From Acidobacteriota bacterium (GTDB lineage: Bacteria > Acidobacteriota > Terriglobia > UBA7540): 7,521 bases of DNA. The stretch spans positions 1 to 7,521 of the forward strand of contig JAJYJL010000355.1 of assembly GCA_021789565.1 (NCBI GenBank). Direction: 5' to 3'. Below are positions 1 through 5,425 of this stretch, piece by piece. Under the pieces are notes generated by a model. It searched no databases, was not told the origin of the DNA, and saw only the letters and a list, made by a program, of their open reading frames with translations. Numbering within the stretch: the first letter of the stretch is position 1; each line of letters opens with the position of its first letter. Made by a program: the position numbers and the translations under genes.

Positions 1-3
1 CCG

Positions 4-43
4 CCCTCTCCCCTGGGGAGAGGGTGCCCGAGATACGAGGGCA
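4..43. repeat. Short palindromic intergenic element (two adjacent hairpins)
   Basis: The arms CCCTCTCCCC (4-13) and GGGGAGAGGG (15-24) are perfectly complementary; a realistic fold is a 9-bp stem with a CTG loop. A second stem follows directly, TGCCC (25-29) with GGGCA (39-43), and then GGTGAGGGG (44-52), which could pair alternatively with the first arm. The layout and sequence resemble the CCCTCTCCC...GGGAGAGGG...GGTGAGGG palindromes that occur as multicopy intergenic repeats in many GC-rich genomes; that likeness is from memory. The element lies downstream of the permease stop and could also shape the 3' end of that transcript, but no T-run supports a classical terminator in that direction. 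Confidence 0.6.
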
Positions 44-71
44 GGTGAGGGGTTATTTTCATGCTTCAGGG

Positions 72-86
72 TGTCGTAATACGACA
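72..86. promoter_or_regulatory. 15-bp perfect dyad, possible operator
   Basis: TGTCGTA, a single central A, then TACGACA form a perfect inverted repeat with 7-bp arms. The single-base centre makes it a poor RNA hairpin but a typical shape for a site bound by a dimeric repressor. No -10 or -35 pair was recognised beside it, and no start codon of a supported gene lies close by: the nearest gene, the permease, ends about 95 bp away and points toward it. Its target gene, if any, is unclear. Confidence 0.35.
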
Positions 87-180
87 TGAGCGACTGTGTG
101 AAAGTTTTTGATTCAAGGCGCCGCAGGGGCTCACATTGCGGTGACGCCCACGCCGGCCATGGCGGCAGGCCGCCGCGCCG

Positions 181-1536
181 CTAGCGCGCCGTCACGCCGC
201 CCCAGCGCTTCCAGGCGTAGTAGAGCGGCACGCCCGCCAGCACAATCGCCAGCCCCAGCACCGATTCTTTCGGTTTGGATACCAGGGTATTGGCCACGAT
301 AGCCAGTGCCGCAAGGATGAAGGCGATGGGCAGGATGGGATAGCCCCACACTTTGTAAGGCCGGTGCAGGTCCGGCATTCGCCGGCGCAAAATGATCACC
401 CCGGCAATCGCCGCCGCGGAAAATATCCACATGGCAAAAATCACGTAGGTGTAAAGCTGTTCAAAGGAGCCGCTGACGGCCAGCACGGTGGACCAGGCGC
501 CCAGAACGATGAGGGCAACGGCGGGAGTCTGATACCGTGGGTGAATGCGGGCCACAACACGGAAGAACACACCGTCTTTCGCCATGGCGTAATAGACGCG
601 CGGTGAAGTCAGAATGGTGCCGTTCAGCGCGCCAAAAATCGAGCAGAGGATGAGGGCGGAAACAAACCGCGCGCCGCGCGGCCCGATCAGGAACTGCATG
701 GCCGATGCCGCCACGCGCTGGTGTTCCGCCATCACCGGCAGCGGCAGCACGCGCAGATAGGCCGCGTTGGCGGCCAGGTAGACCACAATGATGATGGCCG
801 TGCCCAGGAAAAACCCGAGGGGCAGCACCCTGGATGGATTCTTCACCTCGCCGGCCGTATAAGAGAGCTGGTGCCATCCCTGATAGGCCCACAACACTCC
901 CACCAGGGCCACGCCAAAGCTGCTGATCGTGGTGTGGGGCGTGGGCAGCGGGTGCGCCGCAACGGCGGGCGCGAGCGGCGGCAGAAAAATCGCGCAGCCG
1001 ATGATGATCACCAGGCCGGCCAGCTTGGCGATGGTAAAGATGGTCTGCACGGCCGTGCCCTTTTTCACGCCCAGAATGTTGATGAAGGTCAGCAGCGCAA
1101 TCACCACCCCGGCCAGAACTTTCTGCTCCATCGGAGTCAGAGGAACGAAACCTGCGGCGTAAATGCCGAAAGCCACTCCCAGGGTGGCGGCCGAGCCGGC
1201 GTCAATCACCAGCAGCGATCCCCAGCCGTAAAGAAAGGCGATCAGCTTGCCGAATGATTCGCGCAGGTAAACGTAGATGCCTCCGGCTTCCGGCATGGCC
1301 GCGCCCAGTTCCGCCAGTGACAGCGCCCCGGCCAGAGCCAGAGCCCCGCCCACAATCCACACCAGGTAGAGGCTGAAGACGCTGCCCACCTGCGTGGCCA
1401 CGTTGTGCGGCACCAGGAAAATTCCCGAGCCGATGATGGTGCCCACCACAATCGCCGTGGAGCCCAGGATGCCGATCTCCCGCGGCAGCGTCCGAATTTC
1501 GGTCCCTGGAGAAACGTCCTTAGTCCGTGAATCCAT
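181..1536 (-). CDS. APC-superfamily amino-acid permease (AA_permease_2/LAT-like)
   Basis: A predicted inner-membrane amino-acid transporter of 451 residues, the usual size for the family, with about 12 hydrophobic segments. The first membrane segment carries the family signature GTIIGSGIFLVP (residues 32-43), whose unwound glycines contact the substrate amino/carboxyl groups in known APC structures. The family pattern E76-L-G followed by MPEAGG (81-86) and Y88 follows. The C-terminal part has the basic loop RRRMPDLHRPYKVWGYP typical of LAT/SteT-like members. The ATG at 1536 is preceded by AAGGGG at 8-nt spacing, supporting this start. The gene is divergent from the dehydrogenase across a 223-bp shared control region, so it may feed the amino-acid enzymes encoded there. 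Substrate and mode (symport or exchange) cannot be read from sequence. Confidence 0.93.
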   Translation of the reverse strand: MDSRTKDVSPGTEIRTLPREIGILGSTAIVVGTIIGSGIFLVPHNVATQVGSVFSLYLVWIVGGALALAGALSLAELGAAMPEAGGIYVYLRESFGKLIAFLYGWGSLLVIDAGSAATLGVAFGIYAAGFVPLTPMEQKVLAGVVIALLTFINILGVKKGTAVQTIFTIAKLAGLVIIIGCAIFLPPLAPAVAAHPLPTPHTTISSFGVALVGVLWAYQGWHQLSYTAGEVKNPSRVLPLGFFLGTAIIIVVYLAANAAYLRVLPLPVMAEHQRVAASAMQFLIGPRGARFVSALILCSIFGALNGTILTSPRVYYAMAKDGVFFRVVARIHPRYQTPAVALIVLGAWSTVLAVSGSFEQLYTYVIFAMWIFSAAAIAGVIILRRRMPDLHRPYKVWGYPILPIAFILAALAIVANTLVSKPKESVLGLAIVLAGVPLYYAWKRWGGVTAR

Positions 1537-1548
1537 GAAATCGCCCCT

Positions 1549-1560
1549 TGCTGCGCAGCA
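1549..1560. promoter_or_regulatory. 12-bp perfect palindrome next to permease SD
   Basis: TGCTGCGCAGCA is a perfect palindrome. It ends directly before the AAGGGG ribosome-binding site of the permease on the minus strand. It could be an operator or, in RNA, a small structure affecting access to the SD. Function is inferred from position only. Confidence 0.3.
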
Positions 1561-1588
1561 TTCAGCGTGGCATGCGCGTCTTGCCCAT

Positions 1589-1623
1589 GGTCCCGCTTTG
1601 CAGGACGAGACGGTCCCGCCTTG
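1589..1623. repeat. Two 12-bp direct repeats with 23-bp period
   Basis: GGTCCCGCTTTG (1589-1600) and GGTCCCGCCTTG (1612-1623) match at 11 of 12 positions and start 23 bp apart, about two helical turns, so both would lie on the same DNA face. They fall in the divergent region between permease and dehydrogenase. This arrangement is typical of tandem regulator sites, but no regulator gene lies alongside to support an assignment. Confidence 0.4.
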
Positions 1624-1648
1624 AGGGATTGCGGCCCCGCCGCCTCAA
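1621..1648 (-). promoter_or_regulatory. Bulged hairpin in permease leader
   Basis: TTGAG (1621-1625) pairs with CTCAA (1644-1648), and the inner GCGGC (1631-1635) pairs with GCCGC (1639-1643) around a CCC loop. This gives about 10 bp with a 5-nt bulge (GGATT). If the permease is transcribed from the TATAAT at 1684-1679, this structure lies near the 5' end of a roughly 135-nt leader. A regulatory role is inference. Confidence 0.3.
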
Positions 1649-1657
1649 CGCAAGACC

Positions 1658-1686
1658 TTTACGGCTGCTTGGCGGGCCATTATACT
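1658..1686 (+). promoter_or_regulatory. Predicted sigma-70 promoter for the dehydrogenase operon
   Basis: TTTACG (1658-1663, 4/6 to TTGACA), a 17-bp spacer, then TATACT (1681-1686, 5/6 to TATAAT). This would start transcription near 1693, giving a leader of about 67 nt before the dehydrogenase ATG. The -10 overlaps a perfect minus-strand TATAAT, so the site may fire both ways. Confidence 0.5.
1679..1684 (-). promoter_or_regulatory. Minus-strand consensus -10 (TATAAT) toward the permease
   Basis: ATTATA on the plus strand reads TATAAT on the minus strand, a perfect -10 pointing at the permease. No good -35 is found at 16-18 bp spacing (hexamers GGTTCC, AGGTTC, TAGGTT), and there is no extended TG. 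The promoter would be weak or activator-dependent. It interlocks with the plus-strand TATACT. Confidence 0.35.
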
Positions 1687-1759
1687 GGGAGACTGCCTCA
1701 GGAACCTAGTAAACTTTTTCCGGAATGTCCCAGACCGGACGAGGGAGTAACGGACAGCG

Positions 1760-2521
1760 ATGAAAATGATCCCCGGCCGCTTTGACGGCCAATGCGCCCT
1801 GGTGGTGGGAGGCGCGCAAGGAATCGGCAAAGGCATTGCGGTTCGCCTGGCAGGTGAAGGCGCCCACGTAATGATCGGCGACATTGACCAGGACATGATG
1901 GCCCAGACAGAGCGGGAAATCGCCGCGCAGGGTGGTTCCGTCCGTACCATCGCCTGCGACGTCCGGCGCAAGCGCGACGTGCAGCGCATGGTGGCGCAAA
2001 CCATCCGCTGGCAGAAGCGCATTGACGTGCTGATGTACGTGGCCGGAATCGGCAAGCTGGTTCCCTTCATAAAGACCGATGAGAAGCACTGGGACACCAC
2101 CCTGGACATCAACCTGAAAGGCGGCTTTCTCGTCGCGCGTGAAGTGGCCCCCCACATGGTCCGGCGTCGCAGGGGCAAGATGGTTTTTATGGCCTCCACC
2201 AACAGTTGGGACGCGGAGGCTGAACTCGCCCCCTACAACGCCTCCAAGGCCGGCCTTTTCCTGCTGGCCAAGACGCTGGCGCGCGAGCTGGGGCATTACG
2301 GGATCAACTCCAACGCCATCGGTCCGGGCCTTATCCGCACGCGCCTGACAGCGCCGATCCTGAAAGACAAAACATTCATGAGCAAGTACAAGAATCTGAT
2401 TCCCGTAGGGCGTGTCGGGGAACCCGAAGATATTGCCGGGCCGGCAACCTTTCTCGCGTCCTCCGACGCGGATTACGTGAACGGAGTTTTATTGTTTGTC
2501 GACGGCGGCCAGCTCGCCTGA
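1760..2521 (+). CDS. Short-chain dehydrogenase/reductase (classical SDR)
   Basis: A cytosolic NAD(P)-dependent oxidoreductase of 253 residues, the usual size for classical SDRs of the FabG/glucose-dehydrogenase type. The nucleotide-binding turn is GGAQGIG (17-23). Asp41 at the end of the second strand favours NAD(H) over NADP(H). CDV (66-68) would contact the adenine. The catalytic set is complete: Asn118, Ser146, Tyr159, Lys163 (in YNASK). The PG motif (IGPGLIRT) and the C-terminal VDGG are present. Unusually, the normally conserved NNAG reads YVAG (93-96). The start is the ATG at 1760 with a GAGGGAG 12 nt upstream; the ATG two codons later is an alternative with even longer spacing. Substrate is unknown. 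It lies first in a plus-strand series with ridA and a PLP enzyme, which may mean a role in oxidising a hydroxy-acid or amino-alcohol related to their substrate. Confidence 0.93.
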   Translation: MKMIPGRFDGQCALVVGGAQGIGKGIAVRLAGEGAHVMIGDIDQDMMAQTEREIAAQGGSVRTIACDVRRKRDVQRMVAQTIRWQKRIDVLMYVAGIGKLVPFIKTDEKHWDTTLDINLKGGFLVAREVAPHMVRRRRGKMVFMASTNSWDAEAELAPYNASKAGLFLLAKTLARELGHYGINSNAIGPGLIRTRLTAPILKDKTFMSKYKNLIPVGRVGEPEDIAGPATFLASSDADYVNGVLLFVDGGQLA

Positions 2522-2563
2522 GATTCGCCCGGGAAATTAGCAGATCGTTGAAAGAGAACACCC

Positions 2564-2643
2564 GTCATGCTGATCCCGCAGAGCGGGAGAAGCATCTGCT
2601 GTATCTTCCTGAAAATGGAAAAGCAGATCCTTCGCAGGATGAC
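2564..2643. repeat. Branched palindromic repeat (possible dispersed intergenic element)
   Basis: The outer arms GTCATGCTG (2564-2572) and CAGGATGAC (2635-2643) pair with one mismatch. The inner arms CATCTGCT (2593-2600) and AGCAGATC (2622-2629) do the same at 7 of 8 positions. The left side also contains its own hairpin TCCCGC-AGA-GCGGGA (2574-2588). The whole could fold as a branched cruciform. The wording GTCATCCTG...GAAGGATCTGC, which the right arm shows in reverse, resembles a multicopy intergenic repeat I recall from acidobacterial and other soil-bacterial genomes. It sits between the dehydrogenase and ridA and codes for nothing convincing. Confidence 0.6.
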
Positions 2644-2671
2644 ATGGCACAGGGACTAGAAGCTTTCAAAA

Positions 2672-2687
2672 TTCGGCGAAAGCCGAA
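2672..2687 (+). promoter_or_regulatory. GNRA-tetraloop hairpin in the ridA 5' region
   Basis: TTCGGC-GAAA-GCCGAA is a perfect 6-bp stem closed by a GAAA tetraloop, an especially stable RNA fold. It lies 13 nt before the ridA SD. There is no T-run after it, so it is not a normal intrinsic terminator. It could protect a processed 5' end, modulate ridA translation or serve as a tertiary contact. Confidence 0.4.
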
Positions 2688-2710
2688 ATCTCTATCAATC
2701 AGGAGTAGCT

Positions 2711-3106
2711 ATGCGCAAAGTAGTCAAAAGCAAGAAGGTACCCCAGCCTCGCGGCCCCTATTCTCCGGCCATCGTGTCGGGCGGCTTTGTCTTCGTCGCC
2801 GGCCAGGCGGCCGTCAATCCCAAAACAAACGAGTTTGAACTGGGCGACATCAAGGCTGAAACCCGGCGCACGCTTGAGAACATCAAGGCGATCCTCGAGG
2901 CCGCCGGCAGTTCCATGAAAGACGTGGTCCGTGTGGGAGTCTTTCTTTCCGACATGAAGAATTTCGCGGCCATGAACGAAGTCTACGCGAAATACTTCCC
3001 CAAGAATCCGCCGGCCCGCACCACCGTCGGCGCCAGCCTGCCAAAAATCAAAGTGGAAATCGACTGCATTGCGCGCCTCAGCAAGTCGCGCAAGAAAAAA
3101 CGATAG
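2711..3106 (+). CDS. ridA: RidA/YjgF/UK114-family enamine/imine deaminase
   Basis: A 131-residue member of the Rid family, trimeric cytosolic proteins that hydrolyse reactive enamine/imine intermediates such as 2-aminoacrylate, made by PLP-dependent dehydratases, to keto-acids and ammonia. Visible family marks are PRGPYSPA (13-20), AGQ (30-32), a conserved VFLSDM stretch with N89 and Y92, PAR with Arg103 (the catalytic arginine matching E. coli Arg105), and VEI with Glu116. The E. coli serine of SGQ is Ala30 here and the cysteine after the arginine is Thr105, so the Rid subfamily is not certain. The C-terminus ends in a basic tail (KSRKKKR). The start is fixed by AGGAG at 2701-2705, 5 nt before the ATG. 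The next gene begins 10 bp downstream, strongly suggesting co-transcription with the PLP enzyme. Confidence 0.94.
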   Translation: MRKVVKSKKVPQPRGPYSPAIVSGGFVFVAGQAAVNPKTNEFELGDIKAETRRTLENIKAILEAAGSSMKDVVRVGVFLSDMKNFAAMNEVYAKYFPKNPPARTTVGASLPKIKVEIDCIARLSKSRKKKR

Positions 3107-3116
3107 AGGATGACAC

Positions 3117-4211
3117 ATGAACTATCAGGAACTGCCCACGCCCGCGCTCACCATCGACCTGGACATCCTGGAGCGCAACCTCCAGCGGATGGCCGACTAC
3201 TGCCGCCGGCATGGCCTCGGCTTGCGGCCCCACACCAAGACCCACAAGGTCCCGGAAGTTGGCAGGATGCAGATTGAACACGGCGCCGTGGGGCTTACCG
3301 TTGCCAAGGTGGGTGAGGCGGAGGTGATGGCGGCGGCCGGCCTGGATGACATCCTGATCGCCTATCCCATCTGGGGCGATGAAAAGCTTCGCCGCATCGC
3401 CAGTCTGGCGCGCGAGCGCACCGTCCTGCTTTCGCTCGACAATGAAGCCACGGCCGAAGGACTCTCGCGGGCGGCAAGCGCCGCCGGAGCCACCGTCGGC
3501 GTGCTGGTGGAGTTTGACGTGGGCATGCGCCGCTGCGGCGTCCAGCCCGGCCCGGCAGCATTCGAATTGGCCCGGAAAATCGAAAAGATGCCGGGGCTCA
3601 AATTCCGCGGCCTGATGACCTTTCCAGGCAACGTCTGGGGCACGGAAGCCGATCGCGAAAACGCGGCGAAGCAGGTGGCCGGTCTCGTCGAACAGACCCT
3701 TGAACCCTTCCGCAAGGCGGGCATAGAGGTGGAGATTGTTTCCGGTGGCTCCACGCCCTCGGCTTCTCTCACTCACAAAATTCCCGGCATCACGGAGATC
3801 CGCCCGGGCACCTACGTTTACAACGATCTGAACACCTACTACCAGGGCGCCTGCAAGCTGGAAGACTGCGCGGCCCGCGTGGTGGCGACGGTGGTTTCAA
3901 CCGCGGTCCCCGGGCGCGCCATGATCGACGCGGGATCGAAGACCCTATCCTCTGACGCTCTTGGTTCCGGCCCCCACACTGGCCACGGTTACGTGGTGGA
4001 AGCTCCCGACGCGGCCCTCATCAAGCTCAACGAGGAACACGGCCATCTCGACATCACGAATTCCACGCGCAAATTTCACGTGGGCGAGGTGGTCACGGTA
4101 ATTCCCAACCACGTCTGCACCTGCGTCAACATGCACGACGAAGTTTTTGTTGTCCGCAAGGGTGAGGTCGAAGGCTCATGGAAAGTGGCCGCCCGGGGCA
4201 AAGTGCGTTAA
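3117..4211 (+). CDS. PLP-dependent DSD1-family enzyme (D-threonine aldolase / D-serine dehydratase-like)
   Basis: A 364-residue fold-type III PLP enzyme with an alanine-racemase-like N-terminal barrel followed by a D-serine-dehydratase-like C-terminal domain. The likely Schiff-base lysine is Lys41 in RPHTKTHK (37-44). GGSTPS (211-216) and EIRPGTYVYND (227-237) are expected phosphate/cofactor-binding segments. The C-terminal H332-x-C334 in PNHVC matches the metal-binding His/Cys pair of eukaryotic-type D-serine dehydratase, and EEHGH (306-310) is also family-typical. Known members split D-threonine or 3-hydroxyaspartate (aldolases) or dehydrate D-serine; sequence reading alone cannot choose. 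The SD AGAGGA (3105-3110) overlaps the ridA stop and sits 6 nt before the ATG, so translation is probably coupled. Pairing with RidA favours a reaction that releases an enamine, i.e. dehydratase chemistry. Confidence 0.92.
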   Translation: MNYQELPTPALTIDLDILERNLQRMADYCRRHGLGLRPHTKTHKVPEVGRMQIEHGAVGLTVAKVGEAEVMAAAGLDDILIAYPIWGDEKLRRIASLARERTVLLSLDNEATAEGLSRAASAAGATVGVLVEFDVGMRRCGVQPGPAAFELARKIEKMPGLKFRGLMTFPGNVWGTEADRENAAKQVAGLVEQTLEPFRKAGIEVEIVSGGSTPSASLTHKIPGITEIRPGTYVYNDLNTYYQGACKLEDCAARVVATVVSTAVPGRAMIDAGSKTLSSDALGSGPHTGHGYVVEAPDAALIKLNEEHGHLDITNSTRKFHVGEVVTVIPNHVCTCVNMHDEVFVVRKGEVEGSWKVAARGKVR

Positions 4212-4252
4212 CATTTTGCCCGCGGCCCCGCCCGCCGGGCTGTAAAGAGAGC

Positions 4253-4281
4253 TTGCGACGCGGGTCTGACTTCTGTAGCAT
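4253..4281 (+). promoter_or_regulatory. Weak candidate promoter before the 103-aa gene
   Basis: TTGCGA (4253-4258, 4/6), a 17-bp spacer and TAGCAT (4276-4281, 4/6). It would give a leader of about 120 nt. Spacing is ideal but both boxes are only moderate, so this may be chance. The rest of the 198-bp gap holds no convincing terminator for the upstream operon. Confidence 0.25.
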
Positions 4282-4409
4282 GGTAATGGGTAACTTTTCA
4301 GTGTGCCGGGTGATCTCCTGCCGTTGGCCCGGCGCCAGCGGTTCAATCAGCGGGTTCTGAACACAAGACTTAGCAGGGCGGAAAACTTTCCATCTTCAAG
4401 TGGGGACCT

Positions 4410-4721
4410 ATGACATCCAAGGCCAAGCAAGAGGACCGTCTCGGACCTGTGAATCCGTTTACGGTTGGAAGTATCTTCATCGAAGCCGTCAAGAAGCTGG
4501 AGTGGATTGTGGAAGACCAGACCGACCGTCAGCGGCAATACTTCATCACTCCCAAAGGATTCGAGGAGATGAGCAAACTCGGCATGAACATGGAGCGGGT
4601 CCTGCTTTACCGGCAGCCGCCGGAGGAGCAGCGGCAACAGCGCCAGCAGCGCCAGCAACGGCAGCAGCAGCAACACGCACCGCGTGCCCATCACCGCTCC
4701 GGTGACCGCCGGCGCCACTGA
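4410..4721 (+). CDS. Small protein with winged-helix-like core and Gln/Arg-repeat tail
   Basis: A 103-residue protein I cannot name. The core (about 18-62) reads as a helix (IFIEAVKKLEWIVED), a charged turn, a strand pair (RQRQYFITPKG) and a helix (FEEMSKLGMNMERVLL). YFITPKGFEEM recalls the wing and following helix of PadR/MarR-like winged-helix regulators, but the first two helices of a full domain are missing. From residue 74 a Q-Q-R triplet repeats (QRQQRQQRQQRQQQQ), then a His/Arg-rich end (residues 89-103). The tail is basic, probably disordered, and could bind nucleic acid. GGGGA at 4402-4406 sits only 3 nt before the ATG, a short spacing. The PilZ gene follows 65 bp later on the same strand. 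A DNA-binding role is inference. Confidence 0.72.
   Translation: MTSKAKQEDRLGPVNPFTVGSIFIEAVKKLEWIVEDQTDRQRQYFITPKGFEEMSKLGMNMERVLLYRQPPEEQRQQRQQRQQRQQQQHAPRAHHRSGDRRRH
4629..4673 (+). repeat. CAG/CAA/CGC codon repeat coding the Gln/Arg tract
   Basis: A low-complexity tract of period 9 (caacagcgc, cagcagcgc, cagcaacgg, cagcagcag) encodes repeated Gln-Gln-Arg units at residues 74-88 of the small protein. Such tracts can change length by replication slippage in steps of three codons without shifting the frame. Confidence 0.7.
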
Positions 4722-4786
4722 CCTTCAAACCGCTCTGCGCAGGACCACCGGTATTAAACTCTCTTCATTCGTTAGAAGAATATCGC

Positions 4787-5137
4787 TTGCTACTTGGCGC
4801 CTTCTTGTATACCCTCTTCGGCATGATACCTGATGCCTTTGGCGTCCCACGGCGTTCGGAGCGCAAACCGGTCAGAAGGGCCATCGTCCTGATGGTGGAG
4901 TCGGAGGATCGAGAAACACTTCACAAAGGCACGACGATTGATATATCCGAGTTTGGGGCCAGAGTCGAGGCTGGAACAGGATTGGCTCCCGGCCAGACTC
5001 TTACACTTTTCCAGCCGGACGATCCGGCGGGCGCTCTGCGTTGCATGGTGGTCTGGTCGGGGGACGTCAGCTCTGACGGACACGATCAGATGGGGCTGGA
5101 ATTTCTCGGCTCCCCTTCGGCAGCGCCCGAGAACTGA
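4787..5137 (+). CDS. Single-domain PilZ protein (predicted c-di-GMP receptor)
   Basis: A 116-residue PilZ protein. Both ligand motifs are present: RxxxR as RRSER (22-26) and D/NxSxxG as DISEFG (52-57). The strand pattern continues through GLAPGQTLTL, MVVWSG and a closing MGLEFL. PilZ domains bind cyclic di-GMP and alter motility, exopolysaccharide or pilus systems, usually by contacting a partner protein. The start is uncertain. TTG at 4787 has a weak GAAG 8 nt upstream and would add a short hydrophobic lead (LLGAFLYTLFGMI); ATG at 4823 (104 residues) has no visible SD but still keeps the whole domain. It faces the flp pilin gene convergently across 99 bp, a suggestive but unproven link to surface appendages. 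Confidence 0.86.
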   Translation: MLLGAFLYTLFGMIPDAFGVPRRSERKPVRRAIVLMVESEDRETLHKGTTIDISEFGARVEAGTGLAPGQTLTLFQPDDPAGALRCMVVWSGDVSSDGHDQMGLEFLGSPSAAPEN

Positions 5138-5236
5138 GCGACTTTTTCTGGCAGGATTTCCGGACCAGGCAGGACTTCCGGCAGTTGCCTCCCCGCAGCA
5201 GGGCCTTCCCTCACGGCCTCCAGGCCGGGAACGTCG

Positions 5237-5413
5237 TCAGCTCGCCGCCGATGTCAGATTTGAAGAAGCGTTTGAATAGGTATTGAAAACGACCGTCCCG
5301 ATCGTCCGAAGTATGACCACTGCCACCAGGGAGATCAGCACCACAATCAACGCGTATTCCGTCAGGTCCTGTCCCTCCTCATCGCGCCACAACGTCTTCC
5401 AGAGTTTCCTCAT
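5237..5413 (-). CDS. flp: Flp/Fap-type (type IVb) pilin subunit
   Basis: A 58-residue prepilin for a Tad-type (tight adherence) pilus. A short, charged leader (MRKLWKTLWRDEEG) is followed by the processing site G14/Q15 and the mature N-terminus QDLTEYAL, with the conserved Glu at +5 and Tyr at +6. A single hydrophobic helix (ALIVVLISLVAVVILRTIG) and a small Ser/Asn-rich tail come next. A TadV/CpaA-type peptidase would cleave after the glycine. The frame stays open upstream, but AGGAGG at 5425-5420, 6 nt before the ATG at 5413, fixes this short start. No tad/cpa assembly genes are in the window, so this is an orphan or satellite pilin gene. The PilZ gene converges on it. Confidence 0.92.
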   Translation of the reverse strand: MRKLWKTLWRDEEGQDLTEYALIVVLISLVAVVILRTIGTVVFNTYSNASSNLTSAAS

Positions 5414-5425
5414 TTCCGTCCTCCT

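Noticed and set aside
721..1257. 178-aa plus-strand frame opposite the permease
   Set aside because: The His/Gln/Arg-rich sequence is an antisense shadow of the membrane protein.
1575..1640. GGGACC-type words on the minus strand, as in a T-box leader
   Set aside because: The T-box core (GGUGGNACCGCG-like) is not matched, and no specifier loop or terminator is seen; a permease T-box was considered only because of the long leader.
2548..2838. 96-aa plus-strand frame overlapping the palindromic repeat and ridA
   Set aside because: It has no SD, runs through the repeat and overlaps ridA out of frame; no domain is visible.
3078..3776. Long minus-strand frame opposite the PLP-enzyme gene
   Set aside because: It is an antisense shadow of a well-supported gene; its composition (Arg/Gly/His-rich) is typical of GC-rich mirror frames.
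4217..4241. GC-rich inverted repeat after the PLP-enzyme gene as a terminator
   Set aside because: Only GCCCG/CGGGC pair cleanly around a long loop, and no T-run follows.
4752..4757. TATTAA as a -10 for the PilZ gene
   Set aside because: The only TTG-like -35 (TTCAAA) is 22 bp away, and no good hexamer lies at 16-18 bp.
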